A DNA stretch of 64,000 bases from Hyphomicrobiales bacterium (GTDB taxonomy: Bacteria > Pseudomonadota > Alphaproteobacteria > Rhizobiales > Rhizobiaceae): positions 248,001 to 312,000 of the forward strand of contig NVSG01000001.1 of assembly GCA_002401155.1 (NCBI GenBank), written 5' to 3'. Within the stretch, counting starts at the first letter, position 1; every line of letters starts with the position of its first letter. The notes under the pieces were generated by a model, which did not search any database, was not told the DNA's origin, and saw only the letters and a list, made by a program, of their open reading frames with translations. Position numbers and translations under genes: made by a program. Of this stretch, positions 43,982 to 53,359 are shown one piece after another.

Positions 43982-45439
43982 TTAAACCCCGATACAAAGA
44001 TATTTGATCTCCAGATATTCATCGACGCCGTACATGGAACCTTCGCGGCCGTTGCCACTTTCTTTCACGCCGCCAAACGGTGCGACTTCCGTGGAGATGA
44101 TACCTTGGTTCACACCCACCATACCAAATTCCAATGCTTCTGATACGCGGAAGACACGGGAAATATCGCGACCGTAGAAATAAGCTGCCAGACCATATTG
44201 CGTATCATTGGCCAGCGCGATTGCTTCTTCTTCGGTTTTGAAACGAAATATCGGTGCAACCGGCCCGAAGATTTCTTCTTCAAAGATTGCCATATCTCTG
44301 GTGACATCGGTAACGATAGTCGGTTCAAAGAAGGTCTGGCCCAGCGCATGGCGCTTGCCGCCTATGGTGACCTTGCCACCTTTTTTGAGGCAATCTTCGA
44401 GCAGCGCTTCCACTTTTTTCACGGCCACATCATCAATCAGAGGGCCAATCTCATTGCCCTCTTCAGAGCCTACGCCAACTTTTAAGGCATCAACCGCGAC
44501 GCGGAGTTTCTCAACGAATTCGTCATAAACGCCATCCTGTACGAAAAAGCGGTTTGTGCAGACGCAGGTTTGTCCGGCATTTCTGTATTTGGACATCACC
44601 GCCCCGACAATCGCGGCATCAATATCCGCATCATCAAATACGATGAACGGTGCATTGCCACCCAGTTCCATCGACGTACGTTTCACCGTATCAGCACATT
44701 GCTTGATCAGCACTTTGCCAACTTCGGTGGAGCCAGTAAAGGAAAGCTTTCTGACGATTGGGTTGGAAGTAAGTTCGCCGCCAATCTCGCTTGCCTTGCC
44801 CGTGATGCAAGAAATTACACCTTTTGGAATACCTGCTTCCTCGGCCAAAACACAAAGCGCCAGCGCCGATAACGGTGTCTGGCTGGCAGGTTTGATAACC
44901 ATCGTACAACCAACAGCCAGTGCCGGACCAGCCTTGCGGGTGATCATTGCAGCAGGAAAATTCCACGGCGTGATGGCCGCAGTAACGCCAACCGGCTGTT
45001 TCAAAATGACGATGCGACGATCTTCCGAAAAGGCAGGAATTGTGTCGCCGTAAACCCGTTTGGCTTCTTCGGAAAACCACTCGATGAAACTCGCGGCATA
45101 GGCGATTTCGCCACGGCTTTCAGCCAGCGGCTTGCCTTGTTCTGCCGTCATAATAATTGCGAGGTCTTCCTGATTTTTCATGATCAGCTCAAACCATTTG
45201 CGAAGAACAGCAGCCCTATCTTTGCCTGTGCGTTTTGCCCACGGTCCACGCGCCTCATCGGCAGCGGTAATGGCATCAGCGGTTTCTTCCGCTGAAAGCG
45301 AAGGTACACTCGCCAGCACCGAACCATCAGCAGGATTGGTAACTTCAATGGTCTTGCCACTTTTGGCATTGACCCATTCGCCATTAACGTAGCACGCAGT
45401 TTTGAGAAGATCGGGATTGGATAGATTCAAATTTGTCAT
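43982..45439 (-). CDS. Aldehyde dehydrogenase, succinate-semialdehyde dehydrogenase (GabD)-like
   Basis: The 485-residue enzyme has the conserved Asn-containing PWNFPAAMITRK near residue 150, FTGSTEVGK near 230, catalytic Glu in MELGGNAP near 255 and catalytic Cys in NAGQTCVCTNR near 290. The PASQTPLSAL and NAGQTCVC segments match GabD-type succinate-semialdehyde or 2-ketoglutarate-semialdehyde dehydrogenases. In a sugar-acid pathway it could make succinate or 2-ketoglutarate. It converges on the IlvD-family gene and follows the thioesterase gene in the same direction by 17 bases. Confidence 0.92.
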   Translation of the reverse strand: MTNLNLSNPDLLKTACYVNGEWVNAKSGKTIEVTNPADGSVLASVPSLSAEETADAITAADEARGPWAKRTGKDRAAVLRKWFELIMKNQEDLAIIMTAEQGKPLAESRGEIAYAASFIEWFSEEAKRVYGDTIPAFSEDRRIVILKQPVGVTAAITPWNFPAAMITRKAGPALAVGCTMVIKPASQTPLSALALCVLAEEAGIPKGVISCITGKASEIGGELTSNPIVRKLSFTGSTEVGKVLIKQCADTVKRTSMELGGNAPFIVFDDADIDAAIVGAVMSKYRNAGQTCVCTNRFFVQDGVYDEFVEKLRVAVDALKVGVGSEEGNEIGPLIDDVAVKKVEALLEDCLKKGGKVTIGGKRHALGQTFFEPTIVTDVTRDMAIFEEEIFGPVAPIFRFKTEEEAIALANDTQYGLAAYFYGRDISRVFRVSEALEFGMVGVNQGIISTEVAPFGGVKESGNGREGSMYGVDEYLEIKYLCIGV

Positions 45440-45456
45440 TTACTCTCTCGCTTTGT

Positions 45457-45903
45457 TCAGGCAGCTGTTACCAGCACGCTTTCAAGTGTATGTTTCAAGG
45501 CTTCATTTATCGGTGTCGGATTGTGGGTTTTCTTGTCCACATAAACGTGGATGAAGAAACCTTCGGCGGCAGCTTCCTGTTCATCGTTGCGAAACAGGCC
45601 CACTTCATATCGAACGGAGGAATTGCCCAGTTTGGCAACCCGTATTCCGGCAGTGACCATATCGGGATAAGCCATCTCGGAAAAATAGCGGCATCCGGTT
45701 TCAACCACCAGCCCGATTTGTTCGCCCTCGTGAATATCCAAAACTCCCTCGCCGATCAGCCAACCATTCACTGCAGTATCAAACAGCGAATAATGAACCA
45801 CATTATTCATGTGGCCGTAAATGTCATTATCCATCCACCGCGTGGCGATGGAATAGAACGCTTTATAGTCGTCGCGATGGCCGCGCTGCGGTTTTTCTGC
45901 CAT
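45457..45903 (-). CDS. Acyl-CoA thioesterase (4HBT/YbgC-type hotdog fold)
   Basis: The 148-residue protein has TRWMDNDIYGHMNNVVHYSLFD near residue 20, the D-x-x-x-H-x-x-N active-site pattern of 4-hydroxybenzoyl-CoA-type thioesterases. It hydrolyses an unknown acyl-CoA. ATG 45903 overlaps the TAA stop of the upstream alcohol-dehydrogenase gene by one base (TAATG); a TTG two codons earlier is less likely. It sits in one transcription unit with the alcohol and aldehyde dehydrogenases. Confidence 0.87.
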   Translation of the reverse strand: MAEKPQRGHRDDYKAFYSIATRWMDNDIYGHMNNVVHYSLFDTAVNGWLIGEGVLDIHEGEQIGLVVETGCRYFSEMAYPDMVTAGIRVAKLGNSSVRYEVGLFRNDEQEAAAEGFFIHVYVDKKTHNPTPINEALKHTLESVLVTAA

Positions 45904-47063
45904 TACCAAGCAGCCTTATAAATCGCAAGCGCGTCGGCTTCGCTCATTTCGCGTGGATTATTGACCAGCAATCGTTGTTGCAACATGGCATCGGATGCCA
46001 GTTTTTCCAGATGCTCTTCTTTGATTGAAACCTGACGCAATTTGGTTTCCAAACCCAGTTTTTCTGAAAGTGTCGCCAGAGATTCAATAAAAGCAGAACA
46101 ACGTGCATCCACATCGCTTTCCCCTGCAATTTCAGGAAACGCATCAGCGGCAATTTCTGAATATAAAGGTGCAGCTTCTGGCGCATTAAACCGCAATACA
46201 TGAGGCAGAACCAGCGCGTTTGAAAGACCATGTGGCACATGGAACGTGCCACCAATCGGATAAGCCAGCGCATGAACCGCAGCTACCGGCGAATTGGCAA
46301 AAGCCTGACCAGCGAGCATGGAACCAAGCAACATGGCGCTACGCGCTTCAATATCCGCACCATCGAATACCGCTGTCTCAATATTGGCTCCCAAAAGCTG
46401 CAATGCCTGCCGCGCTAACATCCGCGATAGCGGGTTATTATTGGCATTTGCAGAAGCATAAGATTCAATGGCATGCACCATCGCATCGACACCGGTCGCA
46501 GCCGTAATCGCTGCTGGCAAACCAAGGGTTAGCTGTGGATCAAGAATAGCAAAATCCGGAAGAATTACCGGCGAATTCACTCCGCGTTTTTCTTCTGCAC
46601 CAACGGTGATGATGGAAACCGGAGTAACTTCGGACCCCGTACCCGATGTGGTTGGGACCAGCGCCAGCGGCAGTCTCGGTCCTTTCGCCTGCGCTACCCC
46701 CCATGCCTCATCAAGGTCTTCGCCGGAACCAATCAGCAAAGCTGCCAGCTTCGCCACGTCCATAGATGAACCACCGCCAAAACCGATGAGGCCGGTGGCA
46801 CCCACCGATTTACCAGCATCTACACACGCCATCAAAGTAGCAAGTGATGGGTCAGCTTCCACGCCGTCAAACACGGTGACGGCTATGCCCGAATTTTCAA
46901 GAGAAGCAATGGCTGTATCGCACAATCCCAGCTTGCGAATTCCAGGATCAGTGACGAATAATATTTTGCCGCCAAGGCTTTTGGACAAAATTTCGCCCAA
47001 CCGATTGGAGGCATTGTTTTCAAAAATGATCGAGGGTGGTGTGTTGAATGTAAAGTTTTTCAT
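45903..47063 (-). CDS. Iron-containing alcohol dehydrogenase
   Basis: The 386-residue enzyme starts MKNFTFNTPPSIIFENNA. Its nucleotide motif is GFGGGSSMDVAKL near residue 95. Metal ligands are in VDAMVHAIES near residue 200 (Asp and His) and HALAYPIGGTFHVPHG near 265 (two His). It interconverts an alcohol and an aldehyde or lactaldehyde-like compound with NAD(H). The reading frame stays open about 550 bases further upstream, but that part is antisense to the SDR gene, so ATG 47063 is the true start. Divergent from the SDR gene by 103 bp. Confidence 0.92.
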   Translation of the reverse strand: MKNFTFNTPPSIIFENNASNRLGEILSKSLGGKILFVTDPGIRKLGLCDTAIASLENSGIAVTVFDGVEADPSLATLMACVDAGKSVGATGLIGFGGGSSMDVAKLAALLIGSGEDLDEAWGVAQAKGPRLPLALVPTTSGTGSEVTPVSIITVGAEEKRGVNSPVILPDFAILDPQLTLGLPAAITAATGVDAMVHAIESYASANANNNPLSRMLARQALQLLGANIETAVFDGADIEARSAMLLGSMLAGQAFANSPVAAVHALAYPIGGTFHVPHGLSNALVLPHVLRFNAPEAAPLYSEIAADAFPEIAGESDVDARCSAFIESLATLSEKLGLETKLRQVSIKEEHLEKLASDAMLQQRLLVNNPREMSEADALAIYKAAW

Positions 47064-47166
47064 ACGTCCATTATAGCCAGCGAACGGCCCTTCGCAATAA
47101 TGAAAAAAGAAATGTGCCCAATAGCTTATCCATGCTAACCAGATTGAAACTCTGGAAGGAAATTCA

Positions 47167-47940
47167 ATGACGGTTACGGATAATAAGGTTGTGCTAATTA
47201 CCGGCGCAGCGCGCGGTATCGGACTTGCAACAGCTAAAGTATTTTTGGACGATGGATGGGATGTTTGCATTCTCGATAACAACGCAACCACACTGGCAGC
47301 CGCCGAGACTGAGTTGAACCTCTCCAACAATGTCCTGGCCATCCACTCAGATGTTTCCGATCCCAAGCAGGTTACGGAAAGCGTCGAAAAAATCGTCGAC
47401 CGCTTCGGACGCCTTGATGCGCTGGTGAACAATGCGGGGATAGCCAATTTCAAAACCATCGGCGAAACCTCCTTCGAAGAATGGCGCGAAATCATGGCGA
47501 CCAATCTGGACGGGCCGTTTTTAGTTTCGCAGGCCTGCGTCCCCGTCATGGTAAAAACCGGCGGCGGCTCCATCGTCAACATCACATCAATTTCGGGCCT
47601 CCGCGCCTCCACTCTTCGTGTTGCCTATGGCACCAGCAAGGCGGGGCTAATGCACCTAACCAAGCAACAGGCTGTTGAATTAGGTGAACAAGGTATCCGT
47701 GCAAATGCAATTGCACCAGGACCGGTAGATACTGAAATGGCAAAGAAGGTTCATGACTCAGCCATCAGACAGGCATATCACGACACCCTCCCTGCCAATC
47801 GTTACGGATTGGAAGAAGAAATCGCCAACACCATTTTGTTCCTGAGTGGCGATAAAGCGAGCTTTATCACCGGCCAGCTAATTTCCGTTGATGGCGGCTT
47901 TGAAGCCACAGGCATCGGGCTTCCTGACTTGCGCAAATAG
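47167..47940 (+). CDS. Short-chain dehydrogenase/reductase (FabG-like)
   Basis: The 257-residue oxidoreductase has ITGAARGIGLATA near residue 12, NNAGIANF near 88 and YGTSKAG near 155 as the active-site Tyr-x-x-x-Lys. LDNNATT after the second strand suggests NAD. The end SVDGGFEATG is the standard SDR tail. In this cluster it may oxidise a sugar or sugar acid at the start of the pathway. GGAAGG precedes the ATG. It is convergent with the enolase-type gene, two bases apart. Confidence 0.9.
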   Translation: MTVTDNKVVLITGAARGIGLATAKVFLDDGWDVCILDNNATTLAAAETELNLSNNVLAIHSDVSDPKQVTESVEKIVDRFGRLDALVNNAGIANFKTIGETSFEEWREIMATNLDGPFLVSQACVPVMVKTGGGSIVNITSISGLRASTLRVAYGTSKAGLMHLTKQQAVELGEQGIRANAIAPGPVDTEMAKKVHDSAIRQAYHDTLPANRYGLEEEIANTILFLSGDKASFITGQLISVDGGFEATGIGLPDLRK

Positions 47941-47942
47941 AG

Positions 47943-49049
47943 TTAGTCGTCCTTCACGCGATAATCTTTAATGACATCGGCGTCCGGGTCAGGACCAAGG
48001 CCCGGCATATCCGGGACGGCAAACTTGCCGTTCTTCGGATTAATCACATCGCCATATAAACACGCTTCACGATCAAGATAGAGCCACTCAATCAAGCCGG
48101 GATTAGGTTCTGCCGCAGTTAGGTGCAGCGTCGCCAAGAACCCCGGGCCGAAATATGGCGAATGGGGCATGATCTGCACGCCATATGCTTCGGCCAATGT
48201 GGAGACTTTCCTACATTCTGTTATACCGCCCACTTTTGTAACGCTCGGCTGAGCATACGTTACTGCGCCAGCCTCAAACATTTCTCTAAACTGGAATGCC
48301 GTACATGCATTTTCACCGCTGGCAATGGCAATACCCGTATCCGATTGTAGTTTAGCCAGAGCCTGAAAATCTTCTGGTGGGAAAATCGGTTCTTCCAGCC
48401 AGTGAATGTCATAAGGCTTGAACTTCATTGCGTTCTCATAGGCCTCGATCGGCGTCCACGGGCAATTGGTATCGACAGTGATCGGAATGCCCTCGCCCGC
48501 TTCTTTACGCGCAGCAGCTATCTGTTCAACGCCGGTTTCATGCAGTTTGATGACTTCATACCCCTCGTTCAGAGATGACCGTACCTTTTCAGCCACCAAT
48601 TCAGGATCATCATATTTAAACAGGCTGGAATAACCCTCCATATCGGTTTTAACACTGCCACCCAGCAAATTGCATACGGGCAGTCCTGCAGCCTTTCCGG
48701 CAAGATCCCACAGAGCTGTATCAATGCCAGACAGAGCATGAATGATCATGCCGTAGCGCCCAAACAAATGCAGGTCTTTTTGCAATTGATGCATAAGGGC
48801 TGCGATATCGCTCGCATCCCTACCAATCAGCACCGGCACAATCATTTCTTCCAGAACACCCTGAATGGCACGCCGCGAATTATAGCAAAACGCTTCGCCC
48901 CACCCGACAATGCCATTATCCGTTTCGATGCGAACCAGCATTGTATTCAAACTGCTCCATGACTTAAGAGACAGCCCCGGACCACTGGTCTTGCCGCCGT
49001 GACCAAAGGGGATGGTTATCGGGATGATTTCAACATTAGCAATTTTCAT
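47943..49049 (-). CDS. Enolase-superfamily protein (mandelate racemase/muconate lactonizing-like), probable acid-sugar dehydratase
   Basis: The 368-residue protein has Mg ligands Asp in ITVDTN near residue 193, Glu in HWLEEP near 221 and Glu in IASGENA near 246. A catalytic His appears in IMPHSPYFGPG near 298. At the second strand, where family members carry K-x-K, this one has IKLHE, so His replaces the second Lys. Many relatives dehydrate sugar acids such as fuconate, galactarate or arabinonate. ATG 49049 has AGGAA seven bases upstream. Confidence 0.87.
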   Translation of the reverse strand: MKIANVEIIPITIPFGHGGKTSGPGLSLKSWSSLNTMLVRIETDNGIVGWGEAFCYNSRRAIQGVLEEMIVPVLIGRDASDIAALMHQLQKDLHLFGRYGMIIHALSGIDTALWDLAGKAAGLPVCNLLGGSVKTDMEGYSSLFKYDDPELVAEKVRSSLNEGYEVIKLHETGVEQIAAARKEAGEGIPITVDTNCPWTPIEAYENAMKFKPYDIHWLEEPIFPPEDFQALAKLQSDTGIAIASGENACTAFQFREMFEAGAVTYAQPSVTKVGGITECRKVSTLAEAYGVQIMPHSPYFGPGFLATLHLTAAEPNPGLIEWLYLDREACLYGDVINPKNGKFAVPDMPGLGPDPDADVIKDYRVKDD

Positions 49050-49122
49050 TTGCGCGTTCCTGAATGGATATCTTGTCGCAAATAAGAAATTTTGAACCCC
49101 GTTTGTCAATCAGAATTCAAAA

Positions 49123-52100
49123 CTACGCCTGCTTGATCAAATTGGCTTCCGCAGCTTCCAATATTCTTGGAAGGGGTTTGCCATACAAGAACCCTTGCCC
49201 CTGATCACAGCCGGCGGCGCGAAGCAGTTCATGCTGGTTAGGCTCTTCAATGCCTTCCGCAGTAATAGTCGTATCAAGACTACGCCCGAGCCCGATGATC
49301 ATACTCACAATAGCAGTCACCTCTGAATCGGTGCAAAGATCATCAATAAAGGTTTTATCAATTTTGATTTTACTGAACGGGAATGTGGTCAAATAGCTCA
49401 AGCTGGAGAACCCTGTACCAAAATCATCCAGCGCGATTGATACCCCCATATCCGCAAGGGTACGAAGCGTAACAATTACCGAATCTGCACTCTGGATGAG
49501 AACGCTTTCAGTAATTTCGAGCTCCAGTCGGCTCGGCTCAAGGCCGGTTTCCCAAAGCACTTTTTCTACCAACGCCACCACATCCTGACGTTTGAATTGT
49601 ACTGACGACAGATTGACCGATACTTTTTCCTTGTTCGGCCAGCTAACCGCATATTCACATGCGGTTCTCAAAACCCATTCACCAATTTCGCTAATCTGGC
49701 CGGTTTCTTCGGCAAGGCCAATGAACTGGAGTGGCGAAATAATACCAAGCTCAGGATGGTTCCAGCGAACCAACGCTTCATATCCATTAATTTCGCTAGA
49801 TTTCAAATCAATTTGCGGTTGATAATAAACCAGCAATTCGTCATTGCGAATGGCCGAGCGCAAATCTGCAGCCAGACGCTGGCGCTCCTTGGCTTCTTCA
49901 TACATTTTTTCTTCGAAGAAACGATGACAATTACCGCCATCTGCCTTGGCTTGATAAAGCGCCAGATCAGAGAACTGGATCAGTGTATCAACTTCACCAT
50001 CACGCGGAGGCCCAACAGAAATGCCGATACTGGCTGAAATATCAATTACATCCTGCTCGGCATGGATGGGAGTTGCCAACGATTCACAAATTTGATCACC
50101 AAGACGTTCCAGATAGGCCAGATCATCAAACTCTTTCACTATGACCACAAATTCATCACCGGAAAGACGGCCTGCAACAATTTTCTCATTCAGAAATCCC
50201 GAGAACCGTACCCCCACCTCTTTCAATACGAGATCCCCGATAGGGTGACCAAGGGTGTCATTGACCTCCTTAAATCCATCCAGATCGATATACAAAAGCG
50301 CCATTTTTTTGTTGATTTCTTTGGCTTCTTGAATTGTTGCATTCAATATTCCGTGAATTTGCGCCCGGTTCGGCAACCCGGTTAGCAAATCATAATCTGC
50401 AAGATATTTAATTTTCCTTTCAGACGCGTAACGATCGGTGACGTCCTCATGCACTGACAACCAACTGCCATTGGCCATGGCATGGTCACGAATTTCAACA
50501 TAACGACCGTCACTCATAACGTATGTTTTTGGTTTACCATCGTTACTCGTCACCAGAGTTCTCATTCTCTGACGATATCTTTCAGGAGCGTTGCCAATAT
50601 AGTTGCCATGTTCAATGCGCATTTCTGCAACTTCTGACAGGTTCATTCCAGGTTTCACTTGATCCGCAGCCAATCCGTATATTGTTGCATATCGATCATT
50701 TGAAATGATGATATTTTGGTCGCGATCATACATGGCCAACCCGTGCGACATGGTAGAAATCACTGCCTCAAACCGCTCATTTTGCTCACTTAATTTAGCT
50801 TCTGCAAGCACGCGTTCGGTAACATCATCATGGGTTAGAAGCCATCCCTCATCCCCTATAGGGTGATTGCGAATTTCAATATAACGACCATCATTCAATT
50901 GGTGAATCACAACTTCATTGCTGCGTGTTCTTAGCCAGTCAGATCGTTCACTACGATATTCTTCAGGGCAAGAACCTACATACGTGCCCTTTTCGATGCG
51001 CAATTCCAAAACTTCCCGCAGACTGGTTCCCGGTTTTATTTGATCAGGAGAAATTCCATATATTTCGGCATATTGATCGTTACTAACGACGATCTTCCTA
51101 TCCGCATCAAACATGCATAACCCTTGGGTCATCGCTTTAAGAGCTGCATCCAATCGGTCATTGCGATAGGTAAGTTCTTTTTCCGCCGTAATGCGGTCCG
51201 TGACATCTTCTTGGGTCGCCAACCAGCCACCATCATTCATCGGGCGGAAAAGCATTTCCAGATAGCGGCCATTGGTCAGCTGGAACACCTGAAGAGTTTC
51301 GGAAAATCCCTCCACCCATTTCTCGGTTTTGGTATCTAAATCTTTAATACCATCATCGACAAAACTACCGTTTGTGACACGCAATTCCATAATTTCCCGG
51401 ATATGCAATCCAGGTTTTATCATGTCGGGCTCTAGATCAAATAATGTTGCATAAAGGTCGTTGGAGACAATAAGTCTCTTATCACTATCAAACAAACAAA
51501 GACCCTGAGAAATATTGGCAATTGCCATATCAAATTGATGGTTTTGCAGCGCCAACGCCAATTTAGCCTCGGTGCGTTCTGTCACATCAGTCTGAGTAGA
51601 AAGCCACCCTCCACCCTCCATCGGATGGATCAAAATTTCCACATAACCGCCATTGTTCAATTTGTGAATTTCCTGCCCCTCCAAAAGGCTATCGATCCAC
51701 TCATCGGCTCTGTTTCTAAAGTTTTCCGGTTTCGCCCCAACGAAACACCCATGTTTAAAGCGAAGTTGAATGATCTCGCCCAAATTCATTCCCGATCTAA
51801 TCATATCAGGCGAGAGACCAAATATAGTGGCATAACTATCATTGGAAACAATAAGGTTTTTGTTACCATCGAACATGCACAGGCCCTGAGAAATATTGGA
51901 TAGAGCCGTATCAAACTGATGGTTTTGAAGTTTAATTTTCAGCTCTGCCTGCACGCGCCCCGTGACATCTTCATGGGTTGTGAACCAGACGCCATTGGCC
52001 ACCGGCTGATCACAAATTTCCACATAACGCCCATCATTCAATCGGTAAACTCTTGGAACGCCATTGCGATTGGATTTCAATTGATCGATTGTCGCCAAAA

Positions 52101-53031
52101 AATCATTGGGACTATCACCGAGATAACAACCGTTTTTAATCCGGCTTTCCACGATGTCACTCAGGTTCTTACCCGGCTTCGTAAATTCCGGCGATAGATT
52201 ATAAATAGTTGCATAGCGGTCATTCGAGATAATGACGTTATCATCCTCATCGAACATGCAAAAACCCTGATGCATGATCGAAAGGGCCGCTTCAAAACGT
52301 TCTTGTTGCGTATTGAATTCTAGCCGGGCACTCTTCTCTTTTGCCTTGCTCTGCAAGTAGAAAAACGCTGGTAGCGCAAAAATGAGGAAAGACATGCATG
52401 ACAGCACAATAAACACCACCAGCATTGAATTATGCAACAATAACTGGGTTTCGGTCTGATCTATATATAGTTTCAGAGTGCCTATCTGGCTTCCATTTCT
52501 TGAAATGGGGTGCACCACATAAGAGTAGTATTTTGGCTGGGATATGCCATCTCCCATTTCCAGAACAACCTTGTCTCCCGGATCATCTACGTGAGCAGAA
52601 GGTGCCACATTCCCGCTGTGATCGTGACCATCTACATTCTGATGGCCCTTCGCCGAATGCCCATGCTCATTATTACTATGCAAACCAGGTTTCTTTGGCT
52701 CAATGCGTGAATGAGAGCTGGTATCAAATACAATTTCCCCTTTGGGATCACTGAACTCATAGCGATAAATCCGGCCTACAAAGCTAAGCTGATGCAAAAC
52801 TTCAAAAGCATTCGATTGCTCCGCTTTGCCAGCAAATATACCGTCCAGATCATCCAGACTAACTTCAATATCTTTCGCCCAGCGCATACCAATTGAATAA
52901 GCATCGCGCTCCAAAAGACGATTGGTCAAATATTCCAACGAAAAAAGAGCCGCCCCGATAGACATCAAAGACAACACCACAACCATCACCTTCACGCGGT
53001 CCATTTGCGTAAAAACCGAACGTAAGCTCAT
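49123..53031 (-). CDS. Membrane sensor with five PAS repeats, GGDEF and EAL domains (cyclic-di-GMP metabolism)
   Basis: The 1302-residue protein has a membrane helix at about 15-35 and a periplasmic domain at 36-201 holding a His-rich stretch (107-147, eight His). A second helix lies at 202-226. Five consecutive PAS-like repeats of exactly 127 residues fill 237-871; each has (F/Y)D-x-(D/N) and VSND-x-YA near its start and (D/E)DVT near its end. The GGDEF domain (872-1040) reads RLSGDEF. The EAL domain (about 1048-1298) has YEALVRW, DDFGTGFSSL and AEGIE, so phosphodiesterase residues look intact. ATG 53031 follows GGAGGTG. It likely tunes c-di-GMP in response to a periplasmic signal, perhaps a metal. 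Confidence 0.93.
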   Translation of the reverse strand: MSLRSVFTQMDRVKVMVVVLSLMSIGAALFSLEYLTNRLLERDAYSIGMRWAKDIEVSLDDLDGIFAGKAEQSNAFEVLHQLSFVGRIYRYEFSDPKGEIVFDTSSHSRIEPKKPGLHSNNEHGHSAKGHQNVDGHDHSGNVAPSAHVDDPGDKVVLEMGDGISQPKYYSYVVHPISRNGSQIGTLKLYIDQTETQLLLHNSMLVVFIVLSCMSFLIFALPAFFYLQSKAKEKSARLEFNTQQERFEAALSIMHQGFCMFDEDDNVIISNDRYATIYNLSPEFTKPGKNLSDIVESRIKNGCYLGDSPNDFLATIDQLKSNRNGVPRVYRLNDGRYVEICDQPVANGVWFTTHEDVTGRVQAELKIKLQNHQFDTALSNISQGLCMFDGNKNLIVSNDSYATIFGLSPDMIRSGMNLGEIIQLRFKHGCFVGAKPENFRNRADEWIDSLLEGQEIHKLNNGGYVEILIHPMEGGGWLSTQTDVTERTEAKLALALQNHQFDMAIANISQGLCLFDSDKRLIVSNDLYATLFDLEPDMIKPGLHIREIMELRVTNGSFVDDGIKDLDTKTEKWVEGFSETLQVFQLTNGRYLEMLFRPMNDGGWLATQEDVTDRITAEKELTYRNDRLDAALKAMTQGLCMFDADRKIVVSNDQYAEIYGISPDQIKPGTSLREVLELRIEKGTYVGSCPEEYRSERSDWLRTRSNEVVIHQLNDGRYIEIRNHPIGDEGWLLTHDDVTERVLAEAKLSEQNERFEAVISTMSHGLAMYDRDQNIIISNDRYATIYGLAADQVKPGMNLSEVAEMRIEHGNYIGNAPERYRQRMRTLVTSNDGKPKTYVMSDGRYVEIRDHAMANGSWLSVHEDVTDRYASERKIKYLADYDLLTGLPNRAQIHGILNATIQEAKEINKKMALLYIDLDGFKEVNDTLGHPIGDLVLKEVGVRFSGFLNEKIVAGRLSGDEFVVIVKEFDDLAYLERLGDQICESLATPIHAEQDVIDISASIGISVGPPRDGEVDTLIQFSDLALYQAKADGGNCHRFFEEKMYEEAKERQRLAADLRSAIRNDELLVYYQPQIDLKSSEINGYEALVRWNHPELGIISPLQFIGLAEETGQISEIGEWVLRTACEYAVSWPNKEKVSVNLSSVQFKRQDVVALVEKVLWETGLEPSRLELEITESVLIQSADSVIVTLRTLADMGVSIALDDFGTGFSSLSYLTTFPFSKIKIDKTFIDDLCTDSEVTAIVSMIIGLGRSLDTTITAEGIEEPNQHELLRAAGCDQGQGFLYGKPLPRILEAAEANLIKQA

Positions 53032-53359
53032 CTGCTTCGACACCTCCGCAAAAGTTTGATTTCACCACGCCCCCGATGGATGCAGGGGGTAATCTCCCAA
53101 CGGCGACCAACTATTTTGGTTGCCGTAAAAAGGACGGCTAGATAAGATTCGGAACTATCCGATATAGCGAAACCGCATCATGCTGGGTAAAAACCCCATC
53201 GCGAACTGCTACTTATACCTGTTTTGGTGTAAACATTCAGTTAAAGAGGGTAACGTAAGGGAATGATGCGAATATACAGGCGTTTGGTTATTTAACTATT
53301 GTTAAAAAACACTTCCATGGGATATCAAAAACCAAGAGAATTCTGCATCAGGAAACGAC
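53032..53359. promoter_or_regulatory. Divergent upstream region of the PAS-GGDEF-EAL gene and the cupin gene
   Basis: This 328-bp region has no ORF. TTAAC-TATT-GTTAA (53292-53305), a five-plus-five inverted repeat, lies 55 bases before the cupin gene start. No FNR-type box is seen. The repeat is short and A/T-rich, so it may be chance. Confidence 0.35.

Noticed and set aside
47064-47612. Open frame extending the iron alcohol dehydrogenase gene upstream by about 180 codons
   Set aside because: It is antisense to the start of a clear SDR gene and its promoter, has no family similarity, and the enzyme's normal N terminus begins at 47063.
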